Origin: an uncultured Opitutia bacterium
Lineage (GTDB): Bacteria > Verrucomicrobiota > Verrucomicrobiia > Opitutales > Opitutaceae
Reading direction: 5' to 3'
DNA: 64,000 bases
NCBI GenBank assembly: GCA_903830425.1
Contig: CAIKTR010000112.1
Span: forward strand, 1-64,000
Under the pieces are notes generated by a model. That model was not told the DNA's origin and searched no databases. It worked only from the letters and a program-made list of their open reading frames with translations. Within the stretch, counting starts at the first letter, position 1; every line of letters starts with the position of its first letter. The translations under genes and the position numbers were made by a program. Shown here piece by piece: positions 54,926 to 63,216 of the stretch.

Positions 54926-54953
54926 TTGACACTCTTCCGCGAAACCCTAGCTC
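54926..54953 (+). promoter_or_regulatory. Candidate sigma-70 promoter of rplM-rpsI
   Basis: A perfect -35 hexamer, TTGACA (54926-54931), a 16 bp spacer and TAGCTC as -10 (54948-54953) lie just before rplM. Transcription would start near 54960, leaving a leader of roughly ten bases before the ATG at 54969. This is the only clear -35 consensus I saw in the window. Confidence 0.5.
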
Positions 54954-54968
54954 TTGGCCTCTTTTCCC

Positions 54969-55397
54969 ATGAAAACCTTCCTCGCCAAAAAGGAGACGGT
55001 GCAGTCCAAGTGGCATCTCATTGATGCTGAGGGCACCGTGCTCGGCCGTCTCGCGGTGAAATCCGCCAATCTCATCCGCGGCCGTCACAAGGCTTCCTAC
55101 ACCCCGACGATCGACACCGGTGACCACGTCGTGATCATCAACGCCGAGAAGGTCGTCCTCACGGGCCGGAAGGAAGAGAAGAACGAGTACATGTTCTTCT
55201 CCGGGTTTGTCGGCGGCGAGAGCTACCGCAAGCTGTCCCTGATGCGCGAGCGCCACCCCGAGTTCATCATCGAGCACGCCGTCAAGGGCATGCTGCCGAA
55301 GAACCGGATCGCGGCCAAGATGCTGACCAAGCTCCATGTTTTTGCCGGCCCGAAGCACACGCACGAGGCGCAGAATCCCGTCAAAACGACCGTCTAA
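54969..55397 (+). CDS. rplM: 50S ribosomal protein L13
   Basis: A 142-residue L13, the usual length. Recognisable sequence is [53 protein letters not shown] and [32 protein letters not shown]. It initiates 50S assembly and binds 23S rRNA. The start is the ATG at 54969. Ten bp separate it from rpsI, the standard rplM-rpsI pair. The leader shows no Shine-Dalgarno sequence (TCTTTTCCC before the ATG). Confidence 0.97.
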   Translation: MKTFLAKKETVQSKWHLIDAEGTVLGRLAVKSANLIRGRHKASYTPTIDTGDHVVIINAEKVVLTGRKEEKNEYMFFSGFVGGESYRKLSLMRERHPEFIIEHAVKGMLPKNRIAAKMLTKLHVFAGPKHTHEAQNPVKTTV

Positions 55398-55407
55398 TTT
55401 CCGCCCC

Positions 55408-55806
55408 ATGAGCACCGCCACCACCGTTTTTCTCGGCACCGGCCGCCGCAAGACCGCCACCGCCCGCATCCGCCTCACCGAAGGCTCCGGCAAGCTGATC
55501 GTCAACGGCCGCACCTTTGACAGCTACTTCTCCCACGAGAACTTCTCCAAGCAGGCCTACGCCCCGCTGCTCACCGTCGAGCTCCGCGAAAAGATCGACG
55601 TGGCGGCGAACGTGGCCGGCGGCGGCATCTCCGGCCAGGCCGGCGCCGTGGCGCACGGCATCGCCCGCGCCCTGCAGAAGCTGAATCCCGAGCTGCGCGC
55701 CGCCCTGAAGAAGGCCGGCCACATCACCCGCGATCCCCGCGAGAAAGAGCGCAAAAAGCCCGGCCAGCCCGGCGCCCGCAAGCGCTTCCAGTTCTCGAAG
55801 CGCTAA
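55408..55806 (+). CDS. rpsI: 30S ribosomal protein S9
   Basis: A 132-residue S9. It has [28 protein letters not shown] near the N terminus, [29 protein letters not shown] in the middle and the conserved basic tail [14 protein letters not shown], whose last Arg contacts the P-site tRNA. Co-transcribed with rplM; a terminator follows at 55829. Confidence 0.97.
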   Translation: MSTATTVFLGTGRRKTATARIRLTEGSGKLIVNGRTFDSYFSHENFSKQAYAPLLTVELREKIDVAANVAGGGISGQAGAVAHGIARALQKLNPELRAALKKAGHITRDPREKERKKPGQPGARKRFQFSKR

Positions 55807-55828
55807 GCCGCCTCCCGGTCCCTCCTTC

Positions 55829-55863
55829 GCCGCCGTCGCCCTGTGCGCCGGCGGCTTTTTTTT
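55829..55863 (+). terminator. Rho-independent terminator after rpsI
   Basis: A 7 bp stem, GCCGCCG at 55829-55835 with CGGCGGC at 55849-55855, and a 13 nt loop precede eight T residues (55856-55863). Confidence 0.75.
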
Positions 55864-56001
55864 GCCCGGCGGCCGGGCTTCCCCCTCCCGGCCGGGGGCC
55901 TCCGGCAGATTTATTTTGTCATCCGGGCCGGTTGGCCCACAGCCTGCTAGGAGAGGCCCGTGGGCGGCTCCGTGGGGGGCGCCACGCACCAAATCCAAAC
56001 T

Positions 56002-56796
56002 ATGAACAAGACCACCACCTCAGTTGTCCTCTGCGCCGCTCTTAGCCTGGGAGCGTTGATCAACCCGGCCCTCGCGGCCGACCCGGTGACGGCCCCCGCG
56101 GCCGTTCCGCTGACGCTCACCACCACGGCCGTCTCGCAGTACATGTTTCGCGGCGTCCGCCTCGGCGGCCTCTGCTTCCAGCCGTCCGTCGAGGCCGCGC
56201 TGGGCGATGGCGCGCTCGGCGTCTGGAGCAGCCTGCCGCTCGCGAGCAAGGTCGACGGCGTCTCCGACCCCGAGTTCGACATCTACGGATCCTACAGCTT
56301 CAAGCTGAGCGACGCCGCCTCCCTCGTCCCCGGCTTCACCTGGTATCTCTACCCGAACGCGGACGAGGCGATCGGCTTCTACCAGTCGACCTTTGAGCCC
56401 AGCCTGGCGCTGAACTACACGCTCGGCGACTTCAAGATCACCCCGAAGGTCTACTACGACCTGGTGCTCTCGGGCCCGACCGCGGAAGTGACCGCGGCGG
56501 TCAGCCTGCCGCTCAAGGACGCGGGCACGTCGCTCGATTTCGCCGCCACCGTCGGCACCTACAAGTGGACCGACGCAGCCGCGGAGACGAACCCGGCGCT
56601 CAAGAACTGGGGCGACTACTGGCAGGTGGGCGTCTCCTCGCCCTACCAGGTGAGCAAGGACGCGAAGCTCGTCGTGGGCTACGCCTACACCCAGGGCACG
56701 GGCAACTATTACAAGCAGGGCACGGACCCGAAGTCGGAAAATTCCGCGGCCGTCGGCCGCGGGGTCGTCACGCTTTCTTACTCCGTCTCCTTCTGA
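56002..56796 (+). CDS. TorF-family outer-membrane beta-barrel protein (putative porin)
   Basis: A 264-residue protein with a signal peptide (VVLCAALSLGALINPALAA) followed by alternating beta strands. It begins TLTTTAVSQYMFRGVRLGG, a signature seen in TorF/Gcw_chp-type outer-membrane proteins, and ends with GVVTLSYSVSF, a terminal Phe suited to BAM recognition. Strands such as DPEFDIYGSYSFKLSDAASL, SLALNYTLGDFKITPKVYYDL and DYWQVGVSSPYQVSKDAKLVVGY fit a barrel of about 12 strands. Substrate unknown. The start is the ATG at 56002, preceded by the SD-less leader CCAAATCCAAACT shared with two TonB receptors. Confidence 0.8.
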   Translation: MNKTTTSVVLCAALSLGALINPALAADPVTAPAAVPLTLTTTAVSQYMFRGVRLGGLCFQPSVEAALGDGALGVWSSLPLASKVDGVSDPEFDIYGSYSFKLSDAASLVPGFTWYLYPNADEAIGFYQSTFEPSLALNYTLGDFKITPKVYYDLVLSGPTAEVTAAVSLPLKDAGTSLDFAATVGTYKWTDAAAETNPALKNWGDYWQVGVSSPYQVSKDAKLVVGYAYTQGTGNYYKQGTDPKSENSAAVGRGVVTLSYSVSF

Positions 56797-56827
56797 TTCC
56801 CGGCGCCGGCCCGGCGCCCGTCAGACC

Positions 56828-56855
56828 GCCCGCGCCGCCCGGCGCGGGCTTTTTT
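56828..56855 (+). terminator. Rho-independent terminator between the porin gene and argC
   Basis: A 10 bp stem, GCCCGCGCCG at 56828-56837 with CGGCGCGGGC at 56840-56849, is followed by six T residues (56850-56855). Confidence 0.9.
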
Positions 56856-56907
56856 GCGCCCCAAAATCTTCCTCGATTCCCGGGCCCGGGTCCCCGAATG
56901 TGCGGCC

Positions 56908-57933
56908 ATGAAAGTCGGCATCATCGGTGCGTCCGGTTACTCGGGCGAAGTCCTGGTCAAGCTCCTCCTCGGCCACCCGCGGGTCACGCTCGCGGCGGTC
57001 ACCTCGCGCACCCATGCCGGCCAGCCGCTCGCGACGGTGATGCCGGCCGTGCGGGGCCGCGACCGCGGGCTGAAGTTTGTCGACTCCGACGCCGCGGCGC
57101 TGGCCGCGAGCGACATCGAGCTGTTTTTCCTCGCGCTGCCGCACGGCGCCGCCGCCACGTTCGCCCGGGCCCTGGTGCCCGCCGGCAAGCGCGTGATCGA
57201 CCTCAGCGCCGACTTCCGCATCGCGGACCTCGCCACCTACCAGCACTACTACGGGGCCCACGCGGCGCCCGAGCTGCTCCCGCAGGCCCGCTTCGTGCTG
57301 CCCGAGCTGACGGCCCCGGCCTGGCGCCAGGAGGTGAAGCTGGTGGCGGCGCCCGGCTGCTACCCCACGAGCGTGCTGGTGCCGCTGGTGCCGCTGCTGC
57401 GGGCCGGCCTGGTCACGCGCGAGCACATCGTGGTCAACGCCTACAGCGGCGTCACCGGCGCCGGCCGGAAGCTGGAGGAGGCCTACCTGTACGCGGAGCG
57501 CGCCGAGAGCACCAAGGCCTACGGCCTGGTGAAGCACCGGCACCTCGCGGAGATCGAGGAGCAGCTGGCGCTGCACACCGGCGCCCCGACCTGCCTCCAG
57601 TTCAACCCGCACCTCGCGCCGATGCGCCGGGGCATCGCCACCACCATCACCGTGCCCGCCGCGCCCGGCGCGACGATCGCGCAGCTCTACGCCGCCTGGC
57701 GGGCGGCCTACGCCGGCGCGGCGTTTGTGCAGCTGCTGCCCACCGGGGAGACCCCGGACACGGCGCATGTCGTGGGCACGAACCGGATCGACCTGTCCGC
57801 CGTGCACGACCCGCGGACCGGCAACTTCATCCTCACCTCGGCCGAGGACAACCTGATGAAGGGCGCCAGCGGCCAGGCGGTCCAGATCATGAACCTCTGG
57901 TGCGGCTTTCCCGAGACCGACGGCCTCGGGTGA
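56908..57933 (+). CDS. argC: N-acetyl-gamma-glutamyl-phosphate reductase
   Basis: A 341-residue enzyme, the NADPH-dependent third step of arginine synthesis. It has the Rossmann start VGIIGASGYSGEVLVKLLLGHP, LPHGAAATFA, VIDLSADFRI, catalytic C151 in APGCYPTS, YSGVTGAGRK, the His-containing VKHRHLAEIEEQL and FNPHLAPMRRGI. The length is typical of the long-form ArgC. A terminator lies 52 bp upstream, so it has its own promoter. It is followed at 141 bp by the homospermidine genes and then by argJ, argB and argD, so the arginine genes are close but not one operon. Confidence 0.97.
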   Translation: MKVGIIGASGYSGEVLVKLLLGHPRVTLAAVTSRTHAGQPLATVMPAVRGRDRGLKFVDSDAAALAASDIELFFLALPHGAAATFARALVPAGKRVIDLSADFRIADLATYQHYYGAHAAPELLPQARFVLPELTAPAWRQEVKLVAAPGCYPTSVLVPLVPLLRAGLVTREHIVVNAYSGVTGAGRKLEEAYLYAERAESTKAYGLVKHRHLAEIEEQLALHTGAPTCLQFNPHLAPMRRGIATTITVPAAPGATIAQLYAAWRAAYAGAAFVQLLPTGETPDTAHVVGTNRIDLSAVHDPRTGNFILTSAEDNLMKGASGQAVQIMNLWCGFPETDGLG

Positions 57934-58074
57934 GGCCCGGCCGCCGGCGCGGAAAAACTCTTGTCACGGCGCGCGCCGGTCGCGCAGAGTTCGCCCTCCA
58001 GCGTCAGACGTGGCGGCCCTCCATCCCGGGCCGTTGCCCCCTCCGCCCCGCCTGACGCCCCAGCCCCTGCCATC

Positions 58075-59526
58075 ATGATCGAATTCAAAAACAAAATCCT
58101 CTTCGTCGGTTACGGCGCCGTGGCCGAGTGCACGCTGCCGATCCTCTTCAAGCACCTCCAGGTGCCGGCGAAAAACGTCACGGTGATGGACTTCGAGAAC
58201 CGCACCGCCAAGCTCAAGCCGTGGACGGCGAAGGGCGTGCGCTTCGTGCGCGACCGCGTGACCGAGGAGAACATGGGCCGGCTGCTGGCCAAGCACGTGG
58301 GCGCGGGCGACCTCCTGATCGACCTGGCCTGGAACATCGACGCGCTCGAGATCCTCCAGTGGTGCCGCGACCACGGCGTGATGTACATCAACACCTCGAC
58401 CGAGCTGTGGGATCCGTACAAGAGCGGGTCGCACCCGACGGAGAAGACCCTCTATTGGCGCCACATGAACCTGCGCAAGCTGACGGCGAAGTGGAAGACC
58501 CCGGGCGCGACGGCGGTCATCGAGCACGGCGCCAACCCCGGGCTCATCTCCCATTTCGTCAAGCAGGGCCTGGTCGACATCGGCCGGAAGCTCATCGCCG
58601 ACAAGCGCGCCAAGGGCCGCGCCGCGGAAACCATCGCCGAGCTCAGCCGCACCGGCCAGTTCAACCACCTCGCCCGCGCCCTCGGGGTCAAGGTCATCCA
58701 CTGCTCCGAGCGCGACACGCAGATCACCGACCGGCCGAAGCAGGTGGACGAGTTCGTCAACACCTGGAGCATCGAGGGCTTCCGCGAGGAAGGCACCACG
58801 ACCTCCGAGCTGGGCTGGGGCACGCACGAGAAGCAGCTGCCGCAGTACGCCTTCCAGCACAAGAGCGGCCCGAAGAACCAGATCTGCATCGCGCGCATGG
58901 GCATCAACACCTGGGTCCGCTCCTGGGTGCCGAACTGGGACATCCAGGGCATGGTCGTCCGCCACGGCGAGGCGTTCACCATCTCCGACAAGCTCACCGT
59001 CTGGCAGAAGGGCAAGGCCGTCTACCGCCCGACGATGCACTACGCCTACTGCCCCTGCGACGAGGCCATCGCCTCGCTCAACGAGATGCGCGGCTACAAC
59101 TACAAGCTGAACGTCAACCAGCGCATCATGAACGACGAGATCACCAGCGGCGCGGATGTGCTCGGCGCGCTGATCATGGGCCACCCCTACAACTCGTGGT
59201 GGGTCGGCAGCGACCTCAGCATCGAGGAGTCCCGCCGCCTCGTGCCGCACCAGAACGCGACCACCATGCAGGTGGCGATCTCGGTCGTGGCCGCCTCCAT
59301 GTGGATGATCCAGCACCCGCTCGAGGGCGTCCGCGTGCCCGACGAGCTCCCGCACGACTTCATCCTCAAGGTGGCCAAGCCCTACCTCGGCAAGTGGATC
59401 TCGAAGCCGTACGACTGGACCCCGCTGAAGAACCGCGACACGACCTTCGACGCCCACGCCAAGCCCGACCTCGACCGGAAGGATCCCTGGCAGTTCAAGA
59501 ACTTCCTGATCTCCGACGCCGGGTAA
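58075..59526 (+). CDS. hss: Homospermidine synthase (saccharopine dehydrogenase-like fold)
   Basis: A 483-residue NAD+-dependent enzyme joining two putrescines (or putrescine and spermidine) to sym-homospermidine. The N-terminal Rossmann segment is ILFVGYGAVAECTLPILF; next come TAVIEHGANPGLISHFVKQGLVDIG, NTWSIEGFREEG and ELGWGTHEKQLP, all close to the Blastochloris viridis homospermidine synthase as I recall it (GANPGL..FVKQAL; ELGWGTHER). A carboxynorspermidine dehydrogenase is an alternative but is shorter, about 400 residues. The ATG at 58075 is followed by MIEFKNK. Eleven bp separate it from the decarboxylase gene, so the two are co-transcribed. A TTGTCA element near 57961 could be the -35. 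Confidence 0.88.
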   Translation: MIEFKNKILFVGYGAVAECTLPILFKHLQVPAKNVTVMDFENRTAKLKPWTAKGVRFVRDRVTEENMGRLLAKHVGAGDLLIDLAWNIDALEILQWCRDHGVMYINTSTELWDPYKSGSHPTEKTLYWRHMNLRKLTAKWKTPGATAVIEHGANPGLISHFVKQGLVDIGRKLIADKRAKGRAAETIAELSRTGQFNHLARALGVKVIHCSERDTQITDRPKQVDEFVNTWSIEGFREEGTTTSELGWGTHEKQLPQYAFQHKSGPKNQICIARMGINTWVRSWVPNWDIQGMVVRHGEAFTISDKLTVWQKGKAVYRPTMHYAYCPCDEAIASLNEMRGYNYKLNVNQRIMNDEITSGADVLGALIMGHPYNSWWVGSDLSIEESRRLVPHQNATTMQVAISVVAASMWMIQHPLEGVRVPDELPHDFILKVAKPYLGKWISKPYDWTPLKNRDTTFDAHAKPDLDRKDPWQFKNFLISDAG

Positions 59527-59537
59527 GGCCTCCCCCG

Positions 59538-60677
59538 ATGATCACGCCGCGCGCGCTGCAGAAACTGGCGAAACAACACGGCACCCCGCTGTTCGTCATC
59601 GACCATGACGAGCTGCGGAAAAACTACCGCCAGTTCCGCAAGCATCTGCCGCGCGTGCAGGTCTACTTCGCCGTCAAGGCGAACTCCGACCCCGCCATCG
59701 TCCGCACGCTCTACAAGGAGGGCGCCAGCTTCGACGTCGCCTCGCTGCCGGAGTTCAAGCTCGTCCACGAGAACATCAAGCACCTGCCGGCGAAGCAGCG
59801 GCAGGACTGGATCTGGGACAAGATCATCTACGCCAACCCGACCAAGCCGGCCGACACGCTGGAGCAGCTGAACAAGTACAAGCCGCTGGTCACCTTCGAC
59901 AGCTTCGAGGAGATCAAGAAGATCCAGCGGCACGCGCCCAACGCCGGGCTGGCGCTCCGCCTGCAGGTGCCGAACACCGGCGCGATGGTCGAGCTCTCGT
60001 CCAAGTTCGGCGCGGCGCCGGGCGAGGCGGTGGACATGATCCTCGCGGCCGACCGGGCCGGCCTCACGGTCGAGGGCATCAGCTTCCACGTCGGCAGCCA
60101 GACGACCAACTTCCAGAACTACGTCCAGGCGCTGAACCTGACCGCGGGCGTCTTCAAGGAGGCGAAGGACCGCGGCTACACCAAGATGAACCTGATCGAC
60201 ATCGGCGGCGGCTTTCCCGCGCCCTACGATGCGAGCGTGCGGCCGTTCCCCGAGCTTGCGAAGGTCATCAACACCGAGATCGACCGGCTGTTCCCGCCGG
60301 ACATCCAGATCCTCGCCGAGCCCGGCCGCTTCCTGGTGGCCTCGGCGGGCTACGCGGTCTCGAAGGTCATCGGCAAGGCGGTGCGCGGCGGCAAGATGTG
60401 CTACTACATCAACGACGGCGTCTACCACACCTACTCCGGCGTGATTTTTGACCACTGCAAATACCCGGTGCGGGCGTTCAAGTCCGGCCCGACGCAGCTC
60501 TGCTCCGTCTTCGGTCCGACCTGCGACGCGCTCGACGTGGTCTCGATGGCGGAAAACCTGCCGGACCTCGAGCGGGACGATTTGGTCTACAGCGTGAACA
60601 TCGGCGCCTACAGCCACGCCTCGGCGACCTACTTCAACGGCTTCCCGCCGGCGACGGTCGCCCACGTGAACCAGTAG
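59538..60677 (+). CDS. Fold-III PLP-dependent ornithine/lysine decarboxylase (small bacterial type)
   Basis: A 379-residue alanine-racemase-fold decarboxylase. The PLP lysine is K47 in YFAVKANSDP; other residues are SFHVGSQTTNF, DIGGGFPAPYD, AEPGRFLVASA, active-site C329 in GPTCDALDV and NGFPPATV. The short length and sequence match group IV ornithine decarboxylases rather than biosynthetic arginine or diaminopimelate decarboxylases. It makes putrescine from ornithine (cadaverine from lysine is possible), the substrate for the homospermidine synthase 11 bp upstream. A carboxynorspermidine decarboxylase is a similar fold and an alternative. Cytoplasmic dimer. Confidence 0.88.
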   Translation: MITPRALQKLAKQHGTPLFVIDHDELRKNYRQFRKHLPRVQVYFAVKANSDPAIVRTLYKEGASFDVASLPEFKLVHENIKHLPAKQRQDWIWDKIIYANPTKPADTLEQLNKYKPLVTFDSFEEIKKIQRHAPNAGLALRLQVPNTGAMVELSSKFGAAPGEAVDMILAADRAGLTVEGISFHVGSQTTNFQNYVQALNLTAGVFKEAKDRGYTKMNLIDIGGGFPAPYDASVRPFPELAKVINTEIDRLFPPDIQILAEPGRFLVASAGYAVSKVIGKAVRGGKMCYYINDGVYHTYSGVIFDHCKYPVRAFKSGPTQLCSVFGPTCDALDVVSMAENLPDLERDDLVYSVNIGAYSHASATYFNGFPPATVAHVNQ

Positions 60678-60705
60678 GGCTGCCGCCGGCCCCGCCGGGC
60701 CGCCC

Positions 60706-62022
60706 TCAGCTCCGGTAGTCCGCGTTTTCGCTCACGTACTCGTGGGTCAGGTCCCCGCCGAGCACCGTCGCGCTCGCCGCCCCGCCGTCCAGGTCCACCC
60801 CGATCTCCACGCAGCGCTCGTGCGGCGGGTAGGCGACCGGGGCGGTGAAGACGCCGTCCTTCGGCGGGGCGCTCGCATAGAGCTCGGCGCCGCGCAGGTG
60901 CGCGACCAGCGCGGCCTCCTTCGCGGGATCCAGCTGAAACACGCCCTGGGCGAAGATCTCGCTGCCGCCGAGGGTCAGCCGCAGCCGCGACAGGTCGGTG
61001 GCCGGCGCGTGCGCGCCCACGTGCTTGCCGATGGCCTGGACCAGCCGGCCGACGTTCGGGTCGTTGCCCGCGACGGCGCACTTGAAGAGGGGCGCGTTGA
61101 CAATCGCCTTGCCCAGCGCGCGCGCCAGCGCCGTCGTGGCGGCGCGCTGCACCTGCACCCGGATCACGTGGCGCACCCCCTCGCCGTTGCGCACGACGTC
61201 CTCGGCCAGGTCCCGGCAGACCCGCGTGAGCGCCTGCTCAAAGGCGGCCAAATCGGCCAGGGGAACCTTCCCGGAGGACACCAGCGCGACGGTGTCCGAG
61301 GTGCTGGTGTCGCTGTCGACGCTGATGGTGTTGAAGGTCGCGTCCACCGCCCGGTCGAGCATGGCGCGGAGCGCCGCGCGCGGCACGGCGAGGTCGGTCA
61401 GCACATAGACGAGCATGGTGGCCAGGTTGGGCTCGATCATGCCCGCCCCCTTCGCGATGCCCACGAGGCGGCCGCCCCCGAGCTCGGCGCTGCGGATCTT
61501 CGGGTACAGGTCCGTGGTCACGATGCCCTCGGCGGCCGGCAGGATCGACCCGCCGGCGAGCGACCCGACGGCCCGGGGCAGCGCCCCGAGCATGGCCTCC
61601 ACCGGCAGGCCCCAGCCGATGACCCCGGTCGAGCTGGGCAGGACCTGGCCGGCCTCCAGCCCGAGCAGGCGCGCGGTCGCGGCGCAGATCTGCTCGGACG
61701 CCGCCACGCCGTCCGGGGCGCAGACGTTCGAGACCTTGTTGTTCACCAGGATCGCGCCGAGCGTCGGCTCCGCGAGCCGGCGGCGGCCGATCACGACCGG
61801 CGCCCCGGGCAGCGCGTTGCGCGTGAAGACCACGGCGAAGTCCGGGGTCGGCGCGTCGAGCGCGAGCAGCGTGAGCGTCATCTGCGCCGGCTTGGGCGCC
61901 TCGCGCGGGGTGAACTCGAGCCGCGCGGTGCCGACGCGGAAACCGGCGGGCAGCGCGGCCTGCGACGTCAGCCAGGCGTGGTGCGCGTCGCGGGAGGCAA
62001 AGGTGAGTTGGGTGCTGGACAC
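60706..62022 (-). CDS. argJ: Bifunctional glutamate N-acetyltransferase/amino-acid acetyltransferase
   Basis: A 438-residue ArgJ catalysing ornithine acetyltransfer to glutamate, with possible N-acetylglutamate synthase activity. It is an Ntn-type precursor that cleaves itself before T202 in EPNLATMLVY; the preceding GIAKGAGMIEPN is the signature. It also has SSTGVIGWGLPVEAM, VDSDTSTSDTVAL and the C-terminal AGNDPNVGRLVQAIGKHVG. The start is a GTG at 62022. It implies the recycling acetyl-ornithine route. It lies on the opposite strand to argC, argB and argD. The other start options are inside the frame and would remove conserved sequence. Confidence 0.95.
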   Translation of the reverse strand: MSSTQLTFASRDAHHAWLTSQAALPAGFRVGTARLEFTPREAPKPAQMTLTLLALDAPTPDFAVVFTRNALPGAPVVIGRRRLAEPTLGAILVNNKVSNVCAPDGVAASEQICAATARLLGLEAGQVLPSSTGVIGWGLPVEAMLGALPRAVGSLAGGSILPAAEGIVTTDLYPKIRSAELGGGRLVGIAKGAGMIEPNLATMLVYVLTDLAVPRAALRAMLDRAVDATFNTISVDSDTSTSDTVALVSSGKVPLADLAAFEQALTRVCRDLAEDVVRNGEGVRHVIRVQVQRAATTALARALGKAIVNAPLFKCAVAGNDPNVGRLVQAIGKHVGAHAPATDLSRLRLTLGGSEIFAQGVFQLDPAKEAALVAHLRGAELYASAPPKDGVFTAPVAYPPHERCVEIGVDLDGGAASATVLGGDLTHEYVSENADYRS

Positions 62023-62224
62023 GCGAAAGCAGTGTGCGCGCGGCGCGCCGGAGTGAAGTAGATTTTCACGGGGCCCGGCGGCCCGGGCGGCGCGCGGCGA
62101 AAAATTTTTGTGGAAATGCGCGGCGGGTGTGCCTTATTTCATCCCCTCCCTCACCCCCTCCCGTGCCTGCCGACTCCTGCTCCCTCCTCCTTGCCGCGGC
62201 CCCGGGCCGCGCGCTTTAACCGCG

Positions 62225-63106
62225 ATGAACGTCGCTGAAGTCACGGCCAAGGCCGAGGTGCTCATCGAGGCGCTGCCCTACATCCAGGATTTCCGGGGCT
62301 CCACCTTCGTCGTGAAATACGGCGGGAGCTTCATGGACGACCCCGACCCGGTCGCCCGGACCCGCGTCGCCTACGACCTCGCCTTCCTCGCGGCCGCCGG
62401 GATCAACGTCGTCGTCGTGCACGGCGGCGGCAAGGCCATCACCCGGGCGATGGAGTCCTCCGGCCTCAAGGCCAGGTTCGTCAACGGCATGCGCGTGACC
62501 GACGAGGCCACCATCGCCGTCGTGAAGCAGACCCTCGACGAAATCGTCAACAAGGACGTCTGCGACGCCATCCTCACCGCCCAGGGCCGGCCGAAGGGCC
62601 TGCCGGGCGACACGGTGCTGGTCTGCCAGAAGCTCGTCGTCGACGACGACGGCAACGCGGTTGACCTCGGCTACGTCGGCGACGTGACGGAGGTGAAGGT
62701 GAAGCTGATCAAGAAGGAGATTGCCGACGGCTTCATGCCGGTGATCTCGCCGGTGGCCGAGGGCCTGGACGGCAAGCCCTACAACGTGAACGCCGACCTG
62801 GTGGCGGGCCGGGTCGCGAGCGCGCTGCGGGCGCGCCGGCTGGTCTACATGAGCGACGTGCCCGGCCTGCTGGCCGATCCGGCGGACCCGACCTCGCTGA
62901 TTTCCACCCTCAAGACCAGCCAGGTCGACGACCTGAAGAAGCGCGGGGTCATCGACAAGGGCATGCGCCCGAAGGTGCTGAGCGCGATGCGCGCGCTCCA
63001 GGAGGGCGTGCAGCGCGTGCATTTCATCGACGGCCGCCTGCCGCACAGCCTCCTGCTGGAGATCTTCACCAACCGCGGCATCGGCACCGAGATCGTCCAG
63101 GGCTGA
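62225..63106 (+). CDS. argB: Acetylglutamate kinase
   Basis: A 293-residue amino-acid kinase phosphorylating N-acetylglutamate. It shows [73 protein letters not shown] and [27 protein letters not shown]. The last region carries residues usual in arginine-sensitive, hexameric forms. Start ATG at 62225 in [24 protein letters not shown] (62109-62114) and a CTTATT element (62134-62139), 19 bp apart, may be its promoter. Followed by argD at 110 bp. Confidence 0.97.
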   Translation: MNVAEVTAKAEVLIEALPYIQDFRGSTFVVKYGGSFMDDPDPVARTRVAYDLAFLAAAGINVVVVHGGGKAITRAMESSGLKARFVNGMRVTDEATIAVVKQTLDEIVNKDVCDAILTAQGRPKGLPGDTVLVCQKLVVDDDGNAVDLGYVGDVTEVKVKLIKKEIADGFMPVISPVAEGLDGKPYNVNADLVAGRVASALRARRLVYMSDVPGLLADPADPTSLISTLKTSQVDDLKKRGVIDKGMRPKVLSAMRALQEGVQRVHFIDGRLPHSLLLEIFTNRGIGTEIVQG

Positions 63107-63216
63107 GGACCCCGCCCCGCGCCGCCGCCTCCCGGGCGCGCCGGGCCGCCGGCCCCGCCCACCGGACCCTTTCCTTTGTCCCGCCCGCCCGATTGCCTGC
63201 CGCCAGCCTCCCTGCC

